From contig JABAKD010000016.1 in the NCBI GenBank assembly GCA_012845835.1, forward strand, positions 10,785,007 through 10,849,006: DNA of 64,000 nucleotides. Direction: 5' to 3'. This document shows, in pieces, positions 56,115-64,000 of this stretch. The notes under the pieces are model-generated. The model did not search any database. It saw only the letters and a program-made list of their open reading frames with translations, and was not told the origin of the DNA. Source of the DNA: Undaria pinnatifida. Its lineage: Eukaryota; Sar; Phaeophyceae; Laminariales; Alariaceae. How positions within the stretch are numbered: position 1 is the first letter of the stretch; every line of letters begins with the position of its first letter. The position numbers and the translations under genes are program-made.

Positions 56115-56224
56115 CGAGGGACAGCATCGCGCTGTACTCGAGGTACGGCATGGAGTCCTTGCGGGCAAACGCGTTGCACTGAAAGTCTTGCATCACGGCG
56201 TCTTCCACTATCTGCTGCCAAGAC
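56115..56224 (-). CDS. Orphan internal exon of an unidentified gene
   Basis: On the minus strand a C-rich tract ending CCGCCCAG precedes 56224. The frame reads SWQQIVEDAVMQDFQCNAFA and on to DSMPYLEYSAMLSL, and the block ends at CTCG followed by GTGAGA, a strong donor. Length (110 nt), GC content and natural residue composition all fit a real exon. The entry phase needs two bases from upstream and the exit phase is one. Partner exons were not recognised, and the family is unknown. It could also be a fragment carried by repeats. Confidence 0.4.
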
Positions 56225-56345
56225 CTGGGCGGTGGTGGCGAGAAGGGGGGGGGTGGGGGGGGGGGGCGTACTCGTTTGGTGCTTGCCTTAGTCATTTGAC
56301 CATTGACCGCGCATCGCTTTCGAGATGGAGCACCGTTTTTAGTCC
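56225..56345 (+). repeat. Family G copy abutting the orphan exon acceptor
   Basis: A G-tract interrupted by CT is followed by CGTACTCGTTTGGTGC, 'ttagtcatttgaccattgac' and 'cgcgcatcgc'. Antisense to the orphan exon, its C-tract forms the pyrimidine tract that ends at the 3' splice site at 56225. Confidence 0.65.
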
Positions 56346-56664
56346 TAATGGAGACACTTCCAGCAGTTGGGCGCTCATTTCGCTTCTTCCACATATTACA
56401 TAGAAACTGCTTGCTATCCTATCTCCGTCCTAATTCGCCGTCTGCAGCCACAATCTATCTCCTAGCATAGCGATCGTTTTCTCACTACTCTCTAGTCTCT
56501 CTCTAGTCTACGAGAAGGGGGGGGAGGGGGGGTATGTCGGAACGCCAACACCAATCCACACAGATTTACCCCTTTCCCAACTCCTAAAATTGTCAGTCTA
56601 ATTCCAAGTGTTGCGTGTTCTCATGTCGGGATTCCGGTGCCAAAAGGGTTAAACTAATTAATTA

Positions 56665-56750
56665 ATGGCCTAGATCCTAGATCCAGGTCAGATCCCAGAT
56701 CCTAGATCTAGATCAGATCCTAGATCCTAGATCGTAGATAACCATTCCAC
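56665..56750 (+). repeat. GATCCTA tandem repeats
   Basis: A short array of 'agatcctagatc' and 'cagatcctag' units, with many GATC sites, occurs here. No function is apparent. Confidence 0.7.
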
Positions 56751-57049
56751 CCTGGCTCAGGGCTTTCGGGGCAGCCAAACATGTCAAGTTAACCCCGTCG
56801 CCAAACGACTGGTTATCCGCCTCTTGCTTATCTCTCATTTATTGTAGCACCTCCTCCCCGTGTCCTGCCTTCGAGTGCAGAGCCCGCCCCCGCAGCACCG
56901 GGGTCAAACACCAGTGCACTTTCCTTTGTGAGTGTTCGGTCACTATTCCAAGCCCCAACCCCGCTGCCCACCGTACACATGCCTTTGGCGTATGCTTCGA
57001 CAAGGGCGCACCAACACGATATGAAGCTACTCGCTTGAGCGGCTACTTG

Positions 57050-57180
57050 TTGTGGATAGAGTCACACCACGGTGGGGGTGAAGTGGAAATTTCTGACCTC
57101 CTAAGGCTACTACGGATATCCATTGTGGGGGTGGAGCGGAAATTTCTGACCTCCTAAGCTTGTTACGAAGATCCATTGCT
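57050..57180 (+). repeat. Short tandem duplication
   Basis: The phrase 'gtggaaatttctgacctcct' with 'gtgggggt' upstream and 'aag' then 'atccattg' downstream occurs twice in tandem, about 57 bp apart. It contains 'gaaatttctg', as does one of the family P ends, so it may derive from that family. Confidence 0.4.
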
Positions 57181-57784
57181 AACAGGATGAAATTTCACAA
57201 AAAAAAAGGGAAGAATCGCCAATTTGTTGTAGGCGAGCCTCTCCTGCGCTACAACACTCTGTTCCGATCGAGGCTCTGTATACTTGGGCCAAGACCAGCA
57301 AACGAAACAAACTGTAGCCGAAGCGCTTTTACACAAAAGCCGGGCGCTTTCTTGCCCCCAAGTCTGTGTTGTTTGATAATCCATCCTGCTAGCAATGGAT
57401 CTCCGTAGTTAACATTAAAAGAGCTCTAATATCTCACCCGAACCGAGCCGCTTTTTAAATTTTACCGGAATTCTTGGCTGTTACATAGGATAAAAGTCTG
57501 GAAAATCGGAGGAATTTGGTTTGGACCACGTGTGATTCCAGTATTACGAGACGGGGAAAAACGTGAAGAAAATTCTGCCCAAAACAGCACCTTTCAGACC
57601 CCATAACCTCGAGAGACCCCAACCGCGACCCCAACCCCAACCCTACCCGTGGAACTTTGGCCGGAAAAAAAACGACTCTTTTTTTTTTGCTGAAAATTTT
57701 GGTCGATCACATCAAAACTCGTACGTCAAAATATTCCCCCGGCTTCCATACTTTGTCCTAGATACTAACCTAGACGTCTCGTAA

Positions 57785-57866
57785 AAAGGAAGGCTACTTA
57801 CTGCCCGAAGCATGACCTGGCAAGGCATTCGTTCGTTCGCGCAATCCGACACAACATTTCTAACCG

Positions 57867-57905
<39 letters not shown>

Positions 57906-58514
57906 GATAGTCCCTCCTCACTCGAGGAGCTCAACCATCGTAGAGGTATACCCTTTTTTTTGGCTTTGTTTATGTTTTGTTTTTTTGAAACGACGGAGCT
58001 CCTTAACCCAACATTGCCGGAAAAAAAAAAAAAATGGGCCATAATTTGTTCATGATTTTCGTTGTGTACCCTTAACCTTGTCCATGGCACAATTTTTATC
58101 CGGTAGCAGCGTAAATCCATACCCCGGGATGATTCTACCTTATGCCCATACCCCGGGATGATTCTACCCTATGCCCTCGCCCAAAAGCTGACCTCGGACC
58201 GCGCGTGCTACGATATGGGCATTGAGGTATACCTCTTTTTGGCTGAAATTTGATTTTATGAAAATGACGGGGTTTCCTTAACCCGAAATCGTCGAAAGAA
58301 AAAAAAAAAAGGCCATTTTTTTTTTTTTTGGCATGATTCTCGTTGTGTGAATTTTTCAAATTTTTCATCGAGTACGAAGCAGTTAGTTTTGTTTTTTCTG
58401 CTTCAAAAAAATATTTTTCGGGAGACGTCTCAATCTCCCAGATTTGAGGAAACCTTGCAGGAAAAAAAAAAAAGGTGGTGGTGGTGGTGCTGCACCTCTA
58501 TCTTAGCACGAGTC
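57785..58514. mobile_element. Family P copy and two MITE family 1 copies
   Basis: A family P copy lies at about 57805-57925 and includes a 36-A run. A MITE fragment follows at about 57930-58105 (tagaggtatacccttttttt, gctccttaacccaacat). A fuller MITE in inverted orientation spans 58197-58514, with ends 'gcgcgtgctacgatatgg' and 'tctatcttagcacgagtc'. A 22-bp phrase containing 'ccccgggatgattctacc' is tandemly repeated at 58122-58165. Confidence 0.6.
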
Positions 58515-58712
58515 CCTTGAAAGGGGCCTAGGCTACGGTAGGGGGGGTCCCTTGTTGGGGGCCCTTCTATTTTTGCGGTGGCTCGGGTTCCCTTGCGGCC
58601 GTACGCTTTTGTGCTGTTCTAATTTTCGGTGAGAATTCCTCCGCTGGGATGGTTAGCTACGTGCGCCAAACAAAAACGCGCAAGTCCGGTAGTGAAATAT
58701 GGGGTAGGCCCT

Positions 58713-58890
58713 GAGTCGTTCTAAGGTACCTCCCCCCCCCCCCCCCCAACCCCCGCCACTCCAACTCCCCCCCCCCCCGCCACTACAACTTTTTTGTAAC
58801 GAAATCGCCGGTTTCGAAACCAGCTCCCGGCCGTATCTCCTGCAAAAAAAAAGGGGTGCCAGCGGTGCCACCCCGACGTCATCGTTCGAC
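58713..58890 (+). mobile_element. MITE family 2 copy, right end missing
   Basis: AGTCGTTCTAAGGTACC starts the element, followed by C-tracts and the conserved 'ttcgaaaccagctcccggcc' block. The closing GTAGAATCAGT end is absent. Confidence 0.6.
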
Positions 58891-59084
58891 AGACGGGTGA
58901 AAGTACACGGAAGGTATTTTTTTTTTCATGGCGTTCTTCGTCGTGTGGAGCGGCCAGAAAGAGTCCCCCGCCGTAACCTTGCACAAAAGATGACCCCATA
59001 AGGAATCCCACGGGTCAGAGATACAACGAGAAGCAGCGTTGAAATTCGACGCCGAATCAAATCAAACCAACGAGCATGAAAAAA

Positions 59085-59285
59085 AACAGCTGGAAAACGG
59101 GAATGCTAAATAAACCCTGTGTATGCGCGATAAAAATGAAGGCATGTACTCGGGGGGGGGGGGGGGAGGGCGGGGCTGGGGGGGGGGAAGAAGGGCGGAC
59201 ACACCTGCCACGGGAGGAAAACCTCTCACGCGTTGAACTAGGAAGGAAGAAGAGATGAGTAAACCAAAAAGTGAGGACTAAACAC
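59085..59285 (+). repeat. Family R copy
   Basis: The text 'aaccctgtgtatgcgcgata' and 'aaatgaaggcatgtactcgg' is followed by a G-tract and 'ggcggacacacctgcc'. Related copies lie near 4.6 and 32.2 kb. Confidence 0.6.
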
Positions 59286-59310
59286 CCTGTGGTACTCCAA
59301 CGAGAATGGG

Positions 59311-59364
59311 ATGGCGGCCACCGCACTAGCAGCAAATACCACGTCCGCCGCCGCTTCTCCCTCT

Positions 59365-59398
<34 letters not shown>

Positions 59399-59445
59399 AT
59401 GCCGCACATCCCGCTTTACAGTATAGTAGTTGGGGAGCTCCAGCG
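59311..59445 (+). CDS. Possible first exon with polyalanine, uncertain
   Basis: ATG at 59311 opens a 45-codon frame (MAATALAANTTSAAASPS, then about ten Ala from a (GCA)n run, then NAAHPALQYSSWGAPA) that ends precisely at a GTAAGA donor. No downstream partner exon on the plus strand was found. The (CAG)n tract could equally be non-coding. The next 80 bp lead into the CGGGT array. Confidence 0.2.
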
Positions 59446-59525
59446 GTAAGAAACATTTGCAGGGCCTCTCACGGCTCATGGTCAACCCGGCTCGCGGGTC
59501 GGGTCACAAGGTTTTCGAAATCTCG

Positions 59526-59660
59526 CGGGTCGGGTCGGGTCGGGTCGGGTCGGGTCGGGTCGGGTCGGGTCGGGTCGGGTCGGGTCGGGTCGGGTCGGGT
59601 CGGGTCGGGTCGGGTCGGGTCGGGTCGGGTCGGGTCGGGTCGGGTCGGGTCGGGTCATGG
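59526..59660 (+). repeat. (CGGGT)n pentanucleotide array
   Basis: About 26 near-perfect CGGGT units are preceded by 'gttttcgaaatctcgcgggt', related in inverted form to the flank of the 37.4-kb array. All frames give repetitive products that are not genes. Confidence 0.95.
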
Positions 59661-59768
59661 TCAACCGATACCGACCCGCGAAAAGTAATCCGACGCATGA
59701 AAAGCACTGAAAATTTCGGCCATAAAACGCTACCCCGATCGAACCACACGGCCTCCCACCTCCCGAGG

Positions 59769-62700
59769 TCACCGGTGTAGATAGGGGCCCTTGGGCGCTT
59801 CGCTGAACGGGCGGAACCCTCCTCGCCCACCGCCATTGGAACGTCCAGCAACTCCCCTCGGATCAGCATGCGCGCGTCCTGCACGGGGGGGGGGGGGGGG
59901 GGGAGGGGCGTAGCAGGGGGGGGGGTGTACTCATACCATGCATTGACGACCGTCGTCTAGAAGACCATAGACCCTCGCATGCATCTCTACGATTGTGGGA
60001 CGGAGCACGTGGAGTGTTTACGCACCAGGCAGGCGTTGTTTTTGCACCAAGCACGAAGCGCCGCGAGGTGTTCGACGAGTCGCACGCCGGTTAAACTGCA
60101 TGCTGCTAAGAACCGCTTGCGTGTCGGGCGGACTTCGGCGCCTTGTGCGGCGATACTTTCTTGCATATGGATGACATCCTCGATTCGTTTTTTTTTATGT
60201 TCCGATGTGGGGGTCGTTGGTGTTTTTGTCGTTTGTGTGTCTGTGTGGATATGTGTGTGTTTCGTGTAGGCGTGTTTGTGCACACAGCGGGGCGGGGGGT
60301 ATGTTTTGCGTGTTTGCGAGTGTCTGTGTAGGTGCTTCGCGTAAGGGCCTATATTGTGTAAAGAGTATAAAGAGTCAGTCAGCCCGGCCAAATATAAAAA
60401 AACGGTCGAAAAAGTCGATATTGTGATTATTTTTGAAGTGGTACTTGCCGTCTCGCCGATGAACCTATTGCCGGCGCGTTCATCGCGTCCCGCCCCTTGG
60501 AAATGAAGCGCAAACTTGTTCTTCAAGGCGCTGCGGATGATCGCCAAGCGCTTGGCAGACGGTACGGTCGAACCTCGCAGGTCCTCCGCGCTGTCAAACT
60601 TTTATTGGGAACACACGAGGAGTTGGAGGGAAAAACGAGGACACCGGAATTGGGTCAGAGAGGAAAAATCAGTAGCGGATGTGAGGTATACAAATATATA
60701 CTCTCGGAGTATAAGACTGAAACGTCGTTCTACGGTAGCCCCCCCAACATTTCTTTAACGGAATCGCCGGTTTTGAAACCAGCTCCCGGCCGTATCTCCT
60801 GAAATACGATGCTCCTTGCCCCCCCCGACGTCATCGCTCGATAGCCCTTTGCAAACCAGAAAATATATATGAAGATTTTGCTTCTTCACACCATCATCCT
60901 TCCTCGCGTCGAGCAGCCATGAAACGTTCGTTAAATAACATCGCTTTTTTTTTTTGGGGGGGGGGGAAGCTATCGTAGAATCAGTCAGAAGTATGAAAGA
61001 CCAGTATGCGAGGTATATAAATGACTGATTGTACGATACACCCCCCCCCCCCCGCGCCCCCCCAATACCAGCGGTGTTCCTTAACGAAGGCTCGACGAGT
61101 GCTCGACACGAGGAACCTTGGATGCTATGAAAAAAAACCATCTTCATGCATGTTCTTGTCTGCAAGGGACTGTCGAACGATGACAGCCAGGGGTTGTCAG
61201 GAGCACCATATTGCAGGAGATACGGCCGGGAGCTGGTTTTCAAAACCGGCGATTTCGTTAAAGAAATGTTGGGGGGGCTACTGTAGTAAGACTCTCTCTA
61301 TATATATGTATATATATATATATTTTTTTTTTTTTTCCGGAGTATGATATACTAATCGGATGCGCGTACAATGTTGCCTTTCATCCTCGTCTAGTTGATC
61401 GATTTTTGGAGGTACGGGGTCTCGAAGAGCGTGGTGAGCTGCTTACCACAGCACGCTTCTATCGAACCCAAGCACCCCCTCTGCAGCGAGCACCGCAGCA
61501 TGCCGTCGGTCACCTGGGCAAGCTTCTTGCACCCTCGCGATGCGCCGTCCGACCCTGGAATCGACCGCCGCCTCAGCATAGACCGGGCCGCCAGCACCCG
61601 CTGCGCCTTGTCCCTCTTCCGCTGCTTCTCGATCATCGTCTCCAGCCGGTCTATTCTTGCGACCAAGCTTCTCGTCTTAGCCTTTTGTGCGAGGTGAAGG
61701 AGAGTGTGGGGTGTTGGTGTGCGCGAGGGAGGGGAGGGGGGGGGGAGGGGGGGGGGAGGAAGGGCGAGGGGGGAGAAGGAAGGGCGAGGCGGGGGGGGGA
61801 GTAGGGGGGAAAATGTCGGGGGGGGGGAGTGTTTGTGTGTGGGCGGGGGGAGGGGAAGGCGAGGAGGGGGGGGGAGTAGATGGTCAAGAAAATTAGGAAA
61901 CGGATTATCTACTGCCGTGTGCCCTTCTGAGGCGTCGAGCAAACGCCAGAAGAGGGAGAAAGAAGATGGTTCGTGTTTGGTGGGAGTACTACAAACACGG
62001 TCAGCCGAGACCTAGTTAGTACGTGTTCAGACTGGCTGGGGCTTCAGGGGACACAGGTGCAGATCCGACTGAAAACGCGAAATCTGTGTCACACATGCTA
62101 TGTCAGATATTAACGCCCGTGTTTACAGCTAAAACGCCGGTCCCATACAGATCCGCAATACACCAACAGGGCGTTACTGTCTTTCGTTCATGCGCGCACG
62201 GGCGGGGGGGGGTGATGGGGCTCGCCTTAAGCTCGCGCCACTGTCCGTGTATGTGGCTGTCTTTCCCCGATCGTATCGCATGCTTCAGCCACACGTGCTT
62301 CGCCCTGTTTAGCTCGTCACCCAGCCCTCTTCGAATCTGTTACGGGATTAAGTGGGGGTGAAAGTACAATTTTGTTACTCAAGTTCGTGATCGTTTTTTG
62401 AATAGCTAGCTCTATTTTGAATACATCACGGTTTTTCCGGGGTAACACTAGACTATACGTTTGTCGTTTTCTGAAAGCGCGGAGTAAAACGTGGTATTTT
62501 CAAAAAAGACCACACCTCGATTTTTCCCCGTTACAGTGCTTACGTTAACAGGCAAACGCGTATCCTTCCATGAAAAATGCTCAATGAAACGAGCGATTTT
62601 TTCCGCAAACACTTCACTCACTCACTGAAAAGTCGAGCCTTTCTTTTGCTCTCTTGCGCTTAGCCCTCACACAACACCGCTTCGAAAAATATCTCACTCT

Positions 62701-63708
62701 CGCAATTGCATGTCAAAACGATTGTCCTGAAACCCTTGGACACACGTCAACCACTTGAGCCTTTTCCCCCCTCTCTATTGCTCTTAATCCTTATACCACT
62801 TCGAAAATCATACCACTCTCGAAATTGCGTTAAAAAAAAATATTCTCATAACCCTCTGGGGAGTCGTCCTACGGTAGCCCCCCCAACATTTCTTTAACGG
62901 AATCGCCGGTTTTGAAACCAGCTCCCGGCCTTATCTCCTCAAATAACTGCCCCTTGCCACCCCGACGTCATCTTTCGAAAGCCCTCTGCAAACAAGAAAG
63001 CATACGTACGGCGAGACAGTTTAATAGCATCCTTCCTCGTGTCGAGCAGCCAAAAAAAGGCCGGTTAGAGAAAAACGTTGGTTTGGGGGGGGGGGGGGGC
63101 TATCGTAGAATCAGTCTCGGACATACGTTCTTGCTGCTTGCGAAAACACATGCACGCACACAAAAAAAAAACTGTTTTTGTGTCCCTAAAAAACGCGAAT
63201 ATATTAATAATTGTGCCGGTTGGTAACCTTCCCCCTGTCGCGAAAAAGTATTCCACACTAAAACCGAGTAAGTATGTCCTCAAAAAAACGTACATAGAGA
63301 TAGTTCTACAGGGGACTAAACCCCCCGGGGGCTGAACCCCCCGGGGGGTCGGACGAAAAACAATTTGCCAGAAAAAGCTGACGAGTACTACAGTATCGGC
63401 CGCATAAAGCAATCCGATTAATGGCTGACTGCTGTAGGAGGCGTGCTCGGTCTGCAACACAAGACGCCGTGAGGCAAGCGTGAGGCTTGGCGCTACCCGG
63501 ATCGCCTCAAACTTTTGTCTAGACGCTTGATCTTTGATCGGATCGCGGTAGTCGCATTTTTGAGTCTGTCTACTAAAATATAGTCGTTATAATCAAGTAC
63601 CCGAAGTGTTAACGTGGCGTCGCGGGTACTATGTCTTACTCCTGCTTTTATGTTGTCTGTCTCACCCCGGACTCGATCCTGTCCCAAAGCCGGCACAGGG
63701 CCTCGATG
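59769..63708 (-). CDS. Unidentified coiled-coil protein with Arg-Gly tail, 3' part (partial)
   Basis: Four minus-strand exons join in phase: 63708-63666, 61681-61514, 60598-60445 and 59878-59769 (stop TGA). They encode WDRIESG, then ARIDRLETMIEKQRKRDKAQ (a short coiled coil), RSMLRRRSIPGSDGASRGCK, SAKRLAIIRSALKNKFALHF, GRDERAGNRFIGETA and an RG/GG-rich C-terminus ending RPFSEAPKGPYLHR. Junctions are GT-AG. An alternative is that the second exon continues to the TAG at 61391 or uses a GTAAGC donor at 61446. Upstream exons must lie beyond 64000. No family is recognised; the basic RG tail would suit nucleic-acid binding, but that is inference. Its introns hold MITE family 2 copies and a family G copy. 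Confidence 0.5.
59879..60170 (+). repeat. Family G copy at the 3' end of a gene 4 intron
   Basis: A long G-tract at 59885-59930 leads into GTGTACTCATACCATGC, 'aagaccatagaccctcgcat', 'gggacggagcacgtggag', 'accaggcaggcgtt' and 'gaagcgccgcgaggtgttcg'. Antisense to gene 4, its C-tract runs straight into GTGCAG and the last exon at 59878. Confidence 0.8.
60722..60985 (+). mobile_element. MITE family 2 copy
   Basis: It starts ACGTCGTTCTACGGTAGCCC and ends CTATCGTAGAATCAGT. It contains 'cggttttgaaaccagctccc' and the 'ctcgcgtcgagcagcc' block. It lies in an inferred intron of gene 4. Confidence 0.75.
61023..61293 (-). mobile_element. MITE family 2 copy, inverted
   Basis: It starts ACTGATTGTACGATACACCC and ends with GGGGGGGCTACTGTAGTAAG. 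The conserved 'gggagctggttttcaaaacc' block is in reverse. It lies 38 bp from the copy at 60722-60985, forming a long inverted pair. A (TA)n run follows at 61298-61322. Confidence 0.7.
61690..61885 (+). repeat. G-rich low-complexity tract
   Basis: Irregular runs of GGGGGGGAGG and GAAGGGCGAGG extend for about 190 bp, immediately upstream (in minus sense) of the 3' splice site at 61682. On the transcribed strand it is C/T-rich and may act as an extended polypyrimidine tract. Pro- or Gly-rich frames through it are artefacts. Confidence 0.75.
62862..63115 (+). mobile_element. MITE family 2 copy
   Basis: AGTCGTCCTACGGTAGCCCC opens it and GGGGCTATCGTAGAATCAGT closes it. It shares 'ttaacggaatcgccggtttt' and 'ctcgtgtcgagcagcc' with the 60.7-kb copy. 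It lies in the inferred first intron of the partial gene 4. Confidence 0.75.
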
Positions 63709-64000
63709 CTGCACACCCCCAGTAACACACGGCGGAACAGACCAGCGATTCCCACGAACAGACAAGCCAGGGGCGGGGCATGACCAGACCAGGGAACACA
63801 GAAACCAAGCGGGAAAAAGCACGCGCAGGGACAGAAAATGGGGGTGATCAGCATCGCCCAGTCACTCGCCACCATCAGCGGCGGGCTGCATCGGCATAGC
63901 ATGTCCAGAGATCTGCATGTTCACCAAAAATACTTTTATCGTAAAAACATATTGGTAAGAAATGCAACAAAAAGGCAAGCGGAACAAATAAACAAACCTG

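Overview
The window looks like nuclear DNA of a photosynthetic stramenopile, most likely a brown alga. The evidence is GC-rich exons separated by long, repeat-filled GT-AG introns, a very low gene density, an interstitial (CCCTAA)n tract, and proteins that begin with a signal peptide followed directly by a Phe-Val-Ala or Phe-Leu-Gly transit motif. That last feature is the hallmark of heterokont bipartite plastid presequences. There is no operon, rRNA gene, intact tRNA gene or CRISPR array.

Three genes could be assembled exon by exon, each with all splice phases and the total length in frame. (1) Minus strand, 24660 to 14949: a 7-exon, 674-residue CCR4-type endonuclease/exonuclease/phosphatase (EEP) nuclease with a plastid-type presequence and an inserted EF-hand-like module. 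(2) Plus strand, 24826 to 40653: a 10-exon, 547-residue DUF3326 protein, a family of unknown function found in cyanobacteria and plastid-bearing eukaryotes. (3) Plus strand, 45405 to 49412: a 3-exon, 493-residue DUF2358 protein with a cysteine-rich tail. Genes 1 and 2 diverge from a 165-bp gap, so they probably share a promoter region. A fourth, unidentified gene (minus strand, 63708 to 59769) runs off the right edge. An orphan exon lies at 56115-56224.

The rest is repeats. 0-14 kb: MITEs with GACGCG...CGCGTC ends, several other dispersed families, two LTR-type TRIM elements (one nested in a MITE) and a 1.6-kb HindIII-rich satellite. 14.9-40.7 kb: genes 1 and 2, whose introns hold minisatellites, 54-bp and 65-bp satellites and pentanucleotide arrays. 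40.7-45.4 kb: intergenic, with one member of an inverted 0.8-kb repeat pair. 49.4-59.7 kb: a dense MITE cluster with no confident gene. 59.8-64 kb: gene 4, with a second MITE family in its introns.

The most unusual signal is a dispersed G-tract-headed repeat. Five of its seven copies lie against a splice site. In four cases its C-tract, read antisense, lies just upstream of an intron's 3' splice site, and in one its G-tract lies just inside a 5' splice site. It behaves like an introner or a splice-site-supplying element. All family names rest on recognised motifs; no database search was possible.
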